From assembly GCF_947507565.1 (NCBI RefSeq), contig NC_089179.1, forward strand, positions 3,241,747 to 3,305,746: 64,000 nucleotides of DNA, read 5' to 3'. Below the pieces are notes generated by a model. The model was not told the DNA's origin and made no database searches. It was given only the letters and a program-made list of their open reading frames with translations. Shown here one piece after another: positions 11,255 through 22,551 of the stretch. This DNA comes from Oscarella lobularis (lineage: Eukaryota; Porifera; Homoscleromorpha; Homosclerophorida; Oscarellidae). A program made the position numbers and the translations under genes. How positions within the stretch are numbered: the stretch's first letter is position 1; the number at the start of each line of letters is the position of its first letter.

Positions 11255-12213
11255 ATGCTTACGGGGCCAATTTCCCAAAACAGACTACACTACGAGCTAT
11301 TTTTCAAGAGCTTTTTCGACGACCCGAGTATAAACGGGGGTCCCTGCACGAGTGTGATTGAATACGATATCGGGCAACATCGGATGATGCCATTGCGAAA
11401 GCTGCTGAAGCAGCTCAACATCAGCACCCCGAAGCAATGGAACCCTGCGGCTGGGAATTCAAGTTCGACGAAAGCGTCTGGTCAAGGTATTACGCATCTG
11501 GCCAATGACTTGGTGCAATAACTATTTAATTAATTAAAATAGGCGTGGTGAAGCCGGACCTTTTGCTAGTCTCGAGTTCCGCCGCGTATGCCACGACGAG
11601 CCTACGCAAGGCTTGCGACGCATTTTGGTCTCACGCGACGCAGAAATCGACCACCGTCAGAGACCTCATTGTCCCCCCTCACCACTATTTCATCGCGGAA
11701 ATGTCAACGCAGTCCGAAAAGATGAATGATATGCTTTTCCAGATTGAAAAAGCTTTCGCTGTTATCGACCACGCTACAAAGAATGGGAATGCCCTATTTT
11801 CTCGAGACGCAAGTGAAGTTTTCGCCGCCGTTATTGTGAACGGCCCCCCGCCGGAAAGCTTCGAATCGGAATGCGAGAAGTTCTCTTCACTACTCGACGG
11901 TCATAAGGATTCATTTCTTGGCGACGCCTGGAGGACGGGAAAAATTATGTTTTTCTACGTCCCGTTTGCCAATGTGTTCTCGTTATTGAGAAGATTAGAT
12001 GAAAGTACGTAAGGGTGACTAGAGTTTAGTGCGTTCTATTTTGGCTATTTGTAGAACTTGATCGCAATTTGCAAATGCTTGGAGACATCAAACTTCGTAA
12101 GGGTGACTAAAAAAAAGTTTAGCGCGTTGTATATGTATATTTGGCTATTTGTAGAACTCATTGAAATCAAGAAGCTAGTACCGTCGCGTCGAAACCAGTG
12201 CGTCATACTGTGA
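11255..12213 (+). CDS. unrecognised protein ending in a CaaX prenylation box
   Basis: Four exons. The first begins at ATG 11255; a second starts after AAAATAG near 11544 (VVKPDLLLVSSSAAY); two small exons follow (LDRNLQMLGDIK and LIEIKKLVPSRRNQ). The last ends CVIL-stop at 12211-12213. A terminal C-a-a-L box after basic residues (SRR) predicts geranylgeranylation and membrane anchoring. The middle shows KPDLLLV followed by HYFIAEMSTQSEK and a helix (LFQIEKAFAVID). This is reminiscent of a PD-(D/E)XK-type core, but the similarity is only suggestive. It lies inside the block bracketed by the PIBF1 3' repeats, so it may have arrived with that event. Family unknown. Confidence 0.55.
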
Positions 12214-12410
12214 AGAGTCCCGTGAACGCAGCGTGATATGGTGATCATTGTGTTGTCGTCGCGTATTTTTTGCGTGTTTTAAATTAAATACGCGATGACT
12301 CTCTGAGAATAAAGCATTATCCTTTAGTTATAATACTGTACATGCATATTTTGCGTGATGGCATGCTACAAGAGCCGCTAGCTAGGCGAAGTTCATGACT
12401 AGTTCTGAGA
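12214..12410. other. short gap before the repeat, nothing seen
   Basis: AT-rich sequence containing AATAAAGC near 12310, a possible polyadenylation signal for the CaaX gene. No reading frame or repeat stands out. Confidence 0.3.
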
Positions 12411-12703
12411 AAATCTTTAGCTGGTCTTCAAGCTCAGTCTACGTTGTCAGCAGGCTCGGAATATCGTACTTCGAATCCACCTCCAACAGTTTTTGTCAGT
12501 AGGCACTGCATCCCCAGATACATCTATCTGAGTCTCTATTTAGACTAAGGAAGACGTTCCCAATTGGTACGCGCGACTTCGGCAAAAGCATCCTGGACCG
12601 ACGCTCAAAATAAAATAATAATAAAAAAAAGAAGTATTAATTTAATAAATAGCGGATATTTAATTTGTTCTTTGCGCTTCTCTTTCACGTTCAGTTTCAC
12701 GAG
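12411..12703 (+). repeat. PIBF1 3' end / MFS 3' end direct repeat, right copy
   Basis: Second copy of 10083-10375. It repeats the last PIBF1 exons, but ACC AAA is now ACT AAG GAA and the upstream exons are missing, so it is a non-functional gene tail. It runs directly into the 3' end of the intact MFS gene on the opposite strand. This suggests PIBF1 and the MFS gene were originally convergent neighbours. Confidence 0.8.
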
Positions 12704-14054
12704 GCGACCGATAGCAGGAGTGCAACAGCGCCAACATTATTAATCCACTGCCAAAAAATCCGGCAGACAGGTACAGAAACGATACGAATTTATCTGACAT
12801 CTGATACATAGTTTCCATGACGACGGGCCCAACTAAGCCGGCCACGGCAAAAGGCAAATGAAGCGCCCCAAGAGCTTCAGTAGCCAAACGGAGTCCAAAG
12901 AACTCGTGACTAACCGCTCCAATAACGGTATTGGAAGCAGGCATCACCATGTTATGAAGACCGTACGCAGCCAAGGCGGCGTAACGGCTCCACGATCCAA
13001 CACTGCTCATGAACCAGGGTAAAAAACCGATTGCGATTGTCTCGATGCCGGTTACGACGACCCACAGACGGGTGGGACCGAGCGAATCGGATACGACAGC
13101 GAAAAAGATCGTTCCCACGAGGTTGAGAATCTGCGACGTGAAGGAGAGCAATTCAAGAGGCGGATTCGACTCTCTCCAGAATGCTGTGAAAAGGTCCTGC
13201 TCTCGGCTTTCGAGTGCTAAGGGAGGGCCAAGCGATAGGAGACGCACGAGCATTAGAATCCACATTCGTTTGAATTTCAGTACGTTCCACTTGATTTTCG
13301 TTGTTTTAGTTCCGGGTGCCGTCACGTGAATCCCATTCTTCCACGGGTGAGTAAGCAATGCTAATATTGTTGCAGTCATCGCTGATGTGACCAGGCCGTA
13401 TGCAAAAAGCAATGTGCCGCAGTCTATCGCTTTTCTGTTATAAAGGCGCTCGAGTGCTATCGCGAATTGGGTCGACGGTATGGAGCCTACGCTCGCGCCC
13501 ACGGACACGAGCCCGGCGCCAAGTCCCGTGCGCGCGGGAAGCCACGCCATTGCGCAGTCGTACGCGGGAAGAAGGGCGAGAATTGCCGCCGCGCTGTTCA
13601 GCGAATAGGCGACGAGGAAGAGACCTTGTAGCCAAGGTCCCGTCGTTTTGCAGGCGAGTACGGTTGCGCCGCATGTCCCGTAGCTGATTCCGGCGAGAAG
13701 GAGCGACGCTGCGACGAACGGTCGCGGGGGAAGACGTTGGATGTACGGAGCAATGACGATGCTAAGAAAGCCGAACACGCCGAGGCCTCCTGCCTGTGCG
13801 TAGACTACGACAGAGGGGCTCCAATGGGGACACGACGAGCGAACGGGCTCGATAAGGTAACTCCCCACGTAGCTGAATGCGCCAAGAAATCCAGCTAGTA
13901 CGCCGGCAATCATTGCTGCCACTAAAGGCGGATTGCACTTGTTCATTGTTTTGTTGGAATTTTCTAACGTGCGCTGGCTTCTTAGATTCTGCGTGATCGA
14001 GTCTTCTAGATTCAGCTTCAGTTTTGCTGTTTCTTGTTTTCCTACCGTCGCCAT
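12660..14054 (-). CDS. intronless MFS transporter, monocarboxylate/oxalate-porter-like (copy 1)
   Basis: Single-exon frame of about 464 residues from the Met at 14054 (MATVGKQETAK); an upstream Met at 14111 adds 19 residues. Twelve hydrophobic segments in two groups of six flank a central basic loop (near KTTKIKWNVLKFKRMW). Motifs include PHWSPSVVVYAQAGG, LPAYDCAMAWLPARTGLG and VGASVGSIP, typical of 12-TM MFS porters of the monocarboxylate/OFA kind, which move small organic acids across the plasma or vacuolar membrane. Substrate unknown. It is one of four related copies in the window (others at 22552, 29445 and 48572). Intron absence in an intron-rich neighbourhood suggests a retrocopied origin. 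It converges with the PIBF1 tail repeat. Confidence 0.8.
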   Translation of the reverse strand: MATVGKQETAKLKLNLEDSITQNLRSQRTLENSNKTMNKCNPPLVAAMIAGVLAGFLGAFSYVGSYLIEPVRSSCPHWSPSVVVYAQAGGLGVFGFLSIVIAPYIQRLPPRPFVAASLLLAGISYGTCGATVLACKTTGPWLQGLFLVAYSLNSAAAILALLPAYDCAMAWLPARTGLGAGLVSVGASVGSIPSTQFAIALERLYNRKAIDCGTLLFAYGLVTSAMTATILALLTHPWKNGIHVTAPGTKTTKIKWNVLKFKRMWILMLVRLLSLGPPLALESREQDLFTAFWRESNPPLELLSFTSQILNLVGTIFFAVVSDSLGPTRLWVVVTGIETIAIGFLPWFMSSVGSWSRYAALAAYGLHNMVMPASNTVIGAVSHEFFGLRLATEALGALHLPFAVAGLVGPVVMETMYQMSDKFVSFLYLSAGFFGSGLIMLALLHSCYRSPRETEREREAQRTN

Positions 14055-14264
14055 GTTGATGCTAAAGCGAAAAGACGAAGCATAGATAAAGGAATGGACG
14101 AAGCACAGCATCGTGACGCGATCTAAGGTGCAACAGACGCGGAGAAGAAAAAAAACGAAGGTTCTTACAGAAATGAACCCAGGAAACTCGGTCTATAGGC
14201 CTTTATAGGAAAGATTGACAAGCCTGAGTCAGAAGAACAATGAGGGACTCGGATGCGGAAGTAT

Positions 14265-15536
14265 TTACGTGAGATTTGATCGAAATTTCATTTCCGAATA
14301 CTTGAGGGTTCCGCTTTTCCAACCAGACCACCGTATTCCGTTTCTACTCGTATACTGATATCCGTTGAGATTAGAAACATAGCATTCATCAAACCACCAA
14401 GAACCAAGATAGGAAACGGCGCAATTGCCTTTGAAATTATCATTGTCTTGGTCTTTGGTTGAAAATTTCATTCCGTTGTGCCAGCCAAGTGAGTCGCTGG
14501 CATTTCCACTATACCCGCTCACACCCAGAACGTATTTTGTGCTCTCATCGCCAACACTGAAAGTGGAATATTTTGCATACACTCTATTTTCTTGCCTGTC
14601 TCCAAGATCAACTCGAAGTTCATTTCCACTGCTACTCAGACTGAGTAGCCAATGTACGTAATCAAGACCCAGCCAAAATTCTCCGCTGATATTTCCAAAT
14701 CCGTTTTTATATTCATTCCAGCCGCGCCTAAAATCAACAGATTCATCCTGTCTTCGTTGGAAGACGGTCCATCCGCCCCCATCAGTCTCCATGTCGCAAA
14801 AGACTCGAATTACGATCTTTTGAGGGCCATAAACAGAATAAACCCCACTTACTAGACTGGGGTCTCGTTTTAGTAAGCAGGAGCACTGGCATTCGTCGTA
14901 AAGAATCCGTTTTTTAATTTCTAATAGTTCTTTTCGTAGTTCTTCAATCTCCTTGGTTAGTGTGCCAGGTGAACCTTTTGGACCGGGCAATCCTCTTTGT
15001 CCGTCGCCACCTTTCGAACCATTTTGTCCTTTTTGTCCAATTGATCCTTTCATTCCCACACTTCCTGTCTGCCCTTTGTCGCCTTTTGGTCCGGCCTTAC
15101 CGTAAATTCCGGGTAGCCCCTAGATTGCAGTAGCTTTCAAAATGACCCATGGCATCAAGCTGTGCAGCACCTTTGAGCCGTCTTCTCCCTTAGGACCAAT
15201 TGGTCCAGGAAGTCCTATCAACCCCTAGTAAAGTCTGAAATTATCTCAAAAACACAGGCGTGTACGTTTATAGTACCGGCTTTCCTGGAGAGCCATTCTG
15301 TCCCGGTGATCCCGCTGGACCTGGTGATCCGTTGTGTCCCGGCACGCCAGGGTGACCTGGGTGACCAGGATGGCCTCGAGGCGCAATGCAGGAGACAGTG
15401 CACGACATCTCACAGACGCATTTAAGAACGAAGAGTCACAAGCTTTTTTTCTCACCTTTGAAGTATCACTTTGACCTGGTAAGGCAAAAACAGGGAAGAA
15501 AAGTGCTGATAAGATCACTCTTTGTAGAAGAGCCAT
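14265..15536 (-). CDS. collagen/fibrinogen-C-domain secreted protein (ficolin-like)
   Basis: Begins at Met 15536 with a signal peptide (LLQRVILSALFFPVFALPG), followed by several small collagen exons. The Gly-X-Y runs (GHPGHPGHPGVPGHNG, GLPGPIGPKGED, GLPGIYGKAGPKGDKG) lead into the large exon from 15059. After more collagen and a short coiled coil (EIEELRKELLEIKKR), a fibrinogen-related domain fills the C-terminus. It has GGGWTVFQRRQDES, GEFWLGLDYVHWLLS, the calcium-site run KDQDND, NCAVSYLGSWWFDECY and SNLNGYQY, ending at TAA 14265. The layout matches ficolins and other soluble pattern-recognition lectins that trimerise through collagen. Domain calls are firm; the exact exon joins between 15060 and 15420 are not. 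Confidence 0.8.
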
Positions 15537-15629
15537 CTCTTCGCAGTCGAGAAGAATAATGCACGTCTCTGCGCAAGTTCACTCTCCAAATGTAGGATGC
15601 ACGCAGCTCACGTGCTACAGCTAGTCTAA

Positions 15630-15870
15630 ACTATAAACACAGAGTCTCGTATTTCCACCATACACTGTATGCAATTTCTCGTGGTACTGTAACGTTCAGT
15701 TGATGTGAGGCTTAGCTGCTGCCAGTGAGTGTAATCATAGCCCAACCAGAATTCTCCACTGACATTTCTATGTCCGTTTCGTTTCGCGATAAAGAGAGAA
15801 ACGTTTTCATCTGATTGATTTCGCTCCAAGATGACCCACGAGCTTCCTACTGTACCCCTACAGGTTTGAT
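15630..15870 (-). pseudogene. decayed fibrinogen-domain fragment
   Basis: A minus-strand frame shows WVILERNQSDENVSLF and VSGEFWLGYDYTHWQQLS, corresponding to the WTVFQRRQ to EFWLGLDYVHWLLS part of the neighbouring gene. About 15 residues between them are missing and the rest of the domain is absent. It lies upstream of the intact gene and is probably the remains of a tandem copy. The remaining sequence to 16079 shows nothing else. Confidence 0.6.
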
Positions 15871-16079
15871 TACGATCTATCAATCTACGAAGGAGCTGTT
15901 CAAACCGGATGTAGCGAAACGCGTTGCCGTACTAAACAGTCTCGGGAGCGCGTTTCGAAGGTCGTTCCCTCGCACTCGCTTCAATATATAGATCTAACAA
16001 ACACAAACGCAGAAAAACCACCAAAAAGATAGACAAAGAGATACTACAAAACTCAGTACAGTACTTCTCTTGAAAATTT

Positions 16080-17539
16080 CTACAACGATGCATACGGCGT
16101 ATCAATTAAGACAGGAATAATTCTATCCTGACTGACCCCTTGGATAAGCGCTGCAAACCCCCTCCGAATCGATTCCTGATACAGTTTCGCATTCGGATTA
16201 AGTCTGTCCTTTGGAATGTTTTCAAAGCCACGTTCAATACTCCCTTCTTCAGATTGAATTAGGCTCATGATTTTGGTGCTATCATCCTTTTGTCGTTGCA
16301 TGATTCTCACTTCCCTCACCAGATAGCTGAACCTGTCTCCTTGCCAGGCGGTAACAGTTACTTCCTTTAGCTCGTTCGTGAGCCCTAAGGTACCAAACAG
16401 TATTTCCTTGTCCTTCATGTAATCATTGTGCTTCTTCTGAGCTTCCTTTGACAAGTTGATCCGTCTATTGAGCGGCATAGTTTTGCCGGTATTGCTGCGT
16501 ATAGCGTACGTAAAACCCAAATTATGTTTCGCTAAACTGGTGTACCATCGGGCTACCAAACTCCAGATGCTGTTCGGTGCACACCTGCTTAGAAGCTCCT
16601 CGCCGATTCTCTTTGCATGCCGGTGAAACTCCAATTTGTTCCTTTGCCATCGGCTGTTTTCCGGAGACGGAAATTTCAATTCAAGTTTTCCCAGCGTGTC
16701 GTAAGCGAGCAATTTATTGAACAAGGAAAGAGGGCTGCTCTCAGACGAAGCAATGAGGTCATTGCACTGCGAACTGACAGCACCAATTTTATCATCGCCT
16801 TTGTCGTGGAGTTCCGGCTCGTACATTCGGACTTCGTAATAATTCTTAAGAGCCGGAGGCATTATAGCCATAACCTTATTTACTTCGTCTCTGCATCCCA
16901 AACTGCACCACGAAGCGTCTGCTAGAAGCGAAAGTATTAGGATCTGCTCTTCGACAGGAAAGAGAGCGCTGTCGGCGAGCAACTGGAGCTCGCTAAATGA
17001 TTGCTTCCACAACCGCAGGTTGTGCGTCTCGTTTTTTGAATAAATACATGGAATGGAGCGCGTCGCTTTGGCAGACGAAACGTACCCTCGAAGAAGAGGA
17101 ATGGCTTTCTGGACGTCGTATACAAAAAAGGCGGCGGAGAGATTCATCAGAGGAGTTGAGAAGTGGGTACAGATTGACCTTTGAGGAATTTCTTCCTAAG
17201 CCAAATAATTTGGGGACTTCATATATGCATGCGTTGTCGTTTGCGTTCCTCACCACTTCGTCTTCATCTGTTCTCGTTTCTATGGTTGCACTGTCAGTAA
17301 TCTCAAGAAAAGTCTATTCGGGACAAGCTGCCAATTTGATATCATGCGTTTGGGCCGTGCGTAATACGTGTACCTTCAGTTCGCGCTGCTCCTCAAACTT
17401 GAAGCCAACGTCTTCTTTACGCGGTCTTTTCACGTCGAATTCTTCCTCTGCTTTTCTCAATTGTTTTCTCTTCGTTCCTGCGGCCCTAGAGAAGAAAAAC
17501 GTATGAGTCTACTCCGTCACGACCCGGAAGCATGGACAT
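16080..17539 (-). CDS. unrecognised helical protein with a basic N-terminus
   Basis: Four exons on the minus strand. ATG 17539 opens MSMLPG, then a 46-nt intron leads to TKRKQLRKAEEEFD and VKRPRKED (a possible nuclear localisation signal). A tiny exon KREQMKTKW and the large exon down to TAG at 16080 follow. The large exon is mostly helical by eye (for example PVEEQILILSLLADASW) and ends in IPVLIDTPYASL. I recognise no family. The junctions all keep frame, which supports a real gene of roughly 410 residues. It diverges from the MIB-ROCO gene, with 347 bases between starts. Confidence 0.6.
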
Positions 17540-17886
17540 TGCGACGCTGTCGAAGCTGATTATTTAGCTCTCGTTTAGCTCTCGTGTAGCTCTTACCGAT
17601 TCATTGAGAAAACAACAGAGTCCCAGTTTTTTTTCCGAAAACGTAAACGCGGGTATGCGTGACGCAGTCTTCGCAAAACTTTAACGCGCGTGCACGCGCG
17701 ACCCGGCTAGCTGAGGCGGCTCTCTACCGCTCTCTACGCGGCTCTGGCAGTTCAACGCAGTGAGTAGAACGGTGAACGCAGAGCCTCGTCTCTATTACTT
17801 TATTCGAGACCATTTTCTCAGGCTGAGTCTTCCCTGCTAGCGAATCTGCGCCACTTTCACTTTCATTTTTCCCATTCAGCGAACTC
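17540..17886. promoter_or_regulatory. divergent intergenic region ahead of the MIB-ROCO gene
   Basis: About 347 bases between two divergent ATGs, containing GC-rich runs with several CGCG steps (17690-17720) and imperfect repeats of TTAGCTCTCGT at 17563-17590. It probably serves both genes. No other feature seen. Confidence 0.3.
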
Positions 17887-20800
17887 GTGATGAAACCAGC
17901 TCAACATCTTCGGGTCGTCCGTCGTTTCCCTCTGAAAGACTCATCATCATCGTCGTCTGAGTCTTCATCCGAGCGGTTCGAGCGAGACGAAGGAGTAATG
18001 GTGGGGATAATAGTGAGCTCCAACGTACACGCCGTTGCGGTGAAATGGGACTGTGAAACGGATGAAGAAACATTTCACGCAGCGGAAGATGGGACCTTTG
18101 GACTGAGCGTGCTCGATGTTAGCCCTCAACTTGAAGGTGGGTGATCAGTGGACGGTGAACTTTGCGTTATAATTAACCGACTGGGGTTTCTTTAGACGAC
18201 GTTGACGTTCGCTGCACTGCCTGCAGCGTTTACCCTATCGTGGGAATATTTTGGAAATGCGATGTGTGTTTCGACGTTTATTTGTGTTCACCCTGCTATC
18301 ACGCCTCAAAGCACGACATTGATCATAGCTTTTGGTGCATTCCGTTTAGGAGAGCGTCTTGGTATAACGAACGATAGTCTGTTTTTTTTTGGGTGGGGTA
18401 ATCCAGTGCTGCGTGTATTAGGATTCCAGTTGGCAAGCGAATGGGTGCCTTTCAGGTAAACGCGAGAGGTCTGTTTCCCAATGCTCTGGTAAAGGATGCG
18501 TCTGAGCCGTCAAAGGAGCTGACAGTTGCTGAAGGCGGCTTAGTATTATTTAATTAATGGCTTTCTTAAAATACTTTTGGAAAATATTTTTTACAGGCTT
18601 GCAGACTGTCGATAAGGGACTCCGACGGTGAAGAAATCGACGATGAAGACGACGTCAGCCTACTCATGAGAAAAGTATACATGGCAAATGCAGATCAAGT
18701 GGTTTTGGTACTATTAGGGACTGTTTAGGTAACTTGCGTCCGATCTGCACGAGGTCCGAAGATATTTCGAGATCATTTGCCCATTCTTGGTTTCAGTATT
18801 TCCGGAGAAGAGACTGCTGAGCGTCGTTTAGATGCTGGACGTAGAGGTCACTTTACCTTCAATGTCGGCGATTTCGTTGTAATTGACGCTGAAGCTGCCG
18901 TTGCTGAAATTTTGCAGCAACACGTCAACTTGCCATCAATAGCGTTTCAAAGAATGCTTGATGTGCCTGCCGAAGTAAAAGCTGTAAAAGCAACTAATGG
19001 TATCAGCGTGGCAACGGTGGAGCACAGAGACTGGTCTGTAAAGGAAGGGGAAGAGGCCAGAACATGGGAGTTAAACTCGGCGATCCTTAGAAGCCACGGC
19101 GTAGTAAGAAAAAGCCACAGAACAAATTGTATTGATTGTTCATGTTGTATGTAGTGTTTGCAGTGCAAACGAGAAAAGGCGGTTGTTCAGTTTTCTGTGC
19201 CCTGTGCTCACGTGGTCACTTGCATAGGTTTGTTGGAGTTTTCACACCGCACGTTTCATTTTCGAAATTGTGTTTTTTCTTAAACAAGATTGTTCAACCG
19301 AAAGAATTCTTTGCCCAAAGTGTGACAAGAAAGTTTACAAGAGTGTACACCTGAGAACAGGTATGCGCTGATAAGAAGAGGAAAGGTGGCTAATGTTTTT
19401 ATAGGAAAAGAAATTATTGGCGACGAAGCTTTCAAGAAGATCTACGAAAGAGCTCTGAAGACCGGAGAAGCAAGAATCTCTCGTGCTCGCTTTGTCATTG
19501 TAGGACAAGATGGCGTAGGTAAAACCTGCTTGGTGAATTCGCTTCTAAAGAAAGTTTTCCATCCATGCGCAAGCACGGATGGAGTGGCTTGCACATTAGT
19601 TATGAGAAACGTCATTGACTGGATAGAAGTAAAATGCGATGACGACAAACATGGTCACTATCTTGATTCATCGATACACGGTACAACTGGATCAATGCAG
19701 AGCAACTTTGAAAAAGATCCAGTCAGTGCAACTGATGTCATTTCAGAACCTCAACTTGCTGTGGAATCGTCTCGTAAGCATCGGAGAAAAGTTGAAGAGA
19801 GATCTGCTATCGAATCCGACGTTGAACCGGTTCAGATCGATTCTGATGAACTATTGCGAGACGATGTTGATAAACTGACTCCGTCTCAAAGGCGAGAACT
19901 GCGGCGTTTTATGAACGATCCTGGGGAATCGGAAAGCAAAAAAGACCAACTGATTATCAATGTCTGGGACCACGGTGGCCAGGAGTGTTACCTGATGGCA
20001 CACGCTGCTCTTCTTGGGGATTATTCTGAATTTGCGTCAGGTGTTTACGCTATTGTGTTTAATCAAGCACTGCGACTAGCCGACAAAGCAGTGTCAACGT
20101 ACCGCAAAGACGGCTGTGCGCCTGAAGAGGGAGAAACGCAGGAGCTCGCCTACATTGAGTCTAATGAAGATTTTATACTGTACTGGATTTCAAGTATACA
20201 AATTGCTCACCCAGACGAGGAAAATGATTCGGAAACGCAGGCTTACATGGGGTCGTCTCTAGGAGTAAATTTTCCTCCAGTGATGCTGATTGGCACAAAT
20301 GACGATGCCAAAGCGTTTGCCAGCCAAAATAAGTCAGAAAACAACAAAAGACTCGAAGCAGTGTTTCGCACAAAGTCGTATCAGTCCCACCTCATTCGAC
20401 CCCAAAACGACACGCTTTTCTTCCCTATTGACAATACAAAGTCTGGCAGCGCCGATGAGGACCCTGCAATAGACATTCGCAGTACTATTGAGAAGATTTG
20501 TAAAGATTATTGGGCCGACAAGCCCGCTCCTGTTCGATGGCTTCGGCTTGAAAAACTTTGCAATCGAGTACGAGACAAAGAGAAAAAGCACCTTTTGACA
20601 AAAAGGGAGCTGTATTCCTATGGAAGAAGCATGTGTGGAATCACCAGCGATAACGAAATGGCTGGTGCCCTTCTCTATCTCTCAAGCTTGGGAGTAATTT
20701 TGTTCTACGAGAATGTACCTGAACTAGAACAGACGATATTTATTGACCCGGAGTGGCTTGTCAGAGTGGTTTGCTCGTTCGTGACGGCCGAAAAGCCGCC

Positions 20801-22138
20801 CCAGCGTTTAATAGCCGAATGGCAAATAGCAAAGGATACCGGAGTTGTGGATAAACGTTTAGCGCGTCACTTCTTGGATCGAGTTAGAGTAGATAAGTGT
20901 CACCACAACCTTATCTTCACTATTTTGGGGTACTTTGACATTGTCTACAGTGGACAAGATCATAAACGGAACGGTTCCTATATTGTTCCTTCTCTTGTTC
21001 AGAAAAAGATGACCATAGCTCAACTCAAAGAAGTTTCTGGCGAGCAATCGTTTTTGGTTTTTGCGCCTCGTGGATTGGACTGTTTTCCGGAACCGCTGTT
21101 TTTTCGACTCGTTGTGCGGTGCTTGCGACACTACGTTTGCGAGAACGAAGAACGTGCGAGAAATTGGTACTTGTTCCACTCTTACTGGTTTAAATTTGTT
21201 CTCTTCTATTGGAAAAAGAAGTACGTTCTTGTTTCTGTTCGTGAAGTTCAAGACTGTGACTTTTCAACGCTTAATGCGGAGTGCGTCAAACTTCGAGCGT
21301 TTCTGACAAAACAACTTGAAGAAGCACGAAAACTGGGAATGAAAGGATTCAAATTTGATGTTTGTGCTGAGTCAAAAGATTCAATAGGAGACTCTATTGA
21401 GAAAAGCACCTACGTGTGTATTGACGACTGCGTTTTGAAAAGCGACGTCGAAAGAGCTAAAATATGGATGCAGGCGAAGGTTTGTTTTGTATTGTGTTCT
21501 TTACTGCTATATTTGCCAGCTAAGCAATAAATTGAGCGAGATCTTTGCTTTTTATAGAAACGTAAAAGGACGTCAGAAAGAAGGCATTCACCTGAAAAAA
21601 GGTATCTTCTTTCGTTAATTAATCCTAGGTAATGGTTACTTTGTGTAGAACAAAAGTCTTGAAAAGTCAACCTGATACGGAAATGCCCATGTCGTTGGGC
21701 GAAAGTCAGAATGCAAAGCCGGGTAATTGAAAAAGCATTCACGCAAACATAGAGCAGAATAAAATAGAAAGAAATAATTTCTTTAATTAAACAGTATATA
21801 TAGACGTCTACCACCTTGAATTTTGATTATTGTTACTTTTAGTGTCTTTTCCCGCTGATGACGAGTTGGTATCGGATGCATTGATGAAGGCATGTGCTTC
21901 TGTTGGCGGATCGAAATGGGAAGCTCTCAGTATTGCCCTCGACATTAGCTTGAACGATCGAAGCAACATTGGCGAATTCATTCACGATAACTTCACTCGT
22001 ATGTTCAGGGTTCTGGAACTGTGGAAGAAACAGTCAAAGTCGCCAACAGCGGGCCAGCTTCTACGTTCATTTAAAGATTTTGGTGGTATTAGCCGAAGAG
22101 CTATAGAAATGGAATTCAAAGAGCTGTATGGTCACTAA
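17887..22138 (+). CDS. Mind-bomb-like front half fused to ROC-COR GTPase and Death domain
   Basis: About 11 exons, roughly 1,210 residues. Residues ~35-80 resemble a MIB/HERC2 domain (GIIVSSNVHAVAVKWD). A ZZ finger follows at ~84-135 (CTACSVYPIVGIFWKCDVC, CSPCYHASKHDIDHSF). Next come a link like the MIB second-repeat lead-in (VNARGLFPNALVK) and a MIB-repeat-like segment at ~225-325 (VGDFVVIDAEAAVAEILQQ). A MIB-type RING sits at ~330-360 (CLQCKREKAVVQF, PCAHVVTC, IDCS, CPKC). A 44-nt intron at 19361-19404 then joins in frame to a ROC GTPase: P-loop GQDGVGKT near 411-418, switch II WDHGGQE. COR follows (DPEWLVRVVCSF) and a C-terminal Death domain from 21841 (WEALSIALDISLNDR). RING plus ROC-COR-Death suggests a GTP-regulated ubiquitin ligase in death or immune signalling; that role is inference. 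I know of no described protein with this order. Confidence 0.8.
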
Positions 22139-22551
22139 TAAAACTTGGACGTATGTTTGGCGTTTTTCATTCCTTTTTTGTCTAACTGTACTTTTGTCCA
22201 TTGTTTGTTAGGCTGTTGCATGCTCTGCAATTAGTGAACTGCATATACGCATGTAAGTAATGTCAAGAATCTCTACGCTATTTACTGTCGAAAGTTCGGA
22301 CAACGACGAGGTAAGATGCTCGAAAAGCGATTTGTATGTCTATCTTTTCTGATTTGAATCTATCTCATTGATGACGCAGAACGCCACAACGTGAAGAAAA
22401 TGATTACGTTTCTTTAGTCGAATGTCTGCACAGTTTCTTGTGCTGATCTCTTCATGGGAAAATCAAGAGACAGTCGACGTTGTATTGAAGCGAGCAAAGG
22501 TAAAAAAATAGAAGCGATACAAACTACAAGTAAGAAAATAATTAATACTTA
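22139..22551. other. intergenic, nothing seen
   Basis: Some 410 bases after the MIB-ROCO stop, AT-rich, with an AATAAAACTT close to the stop that may act as a polyadenylation signal. No frame, repeat or RNA gene recognised. Confidence 0.4.
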
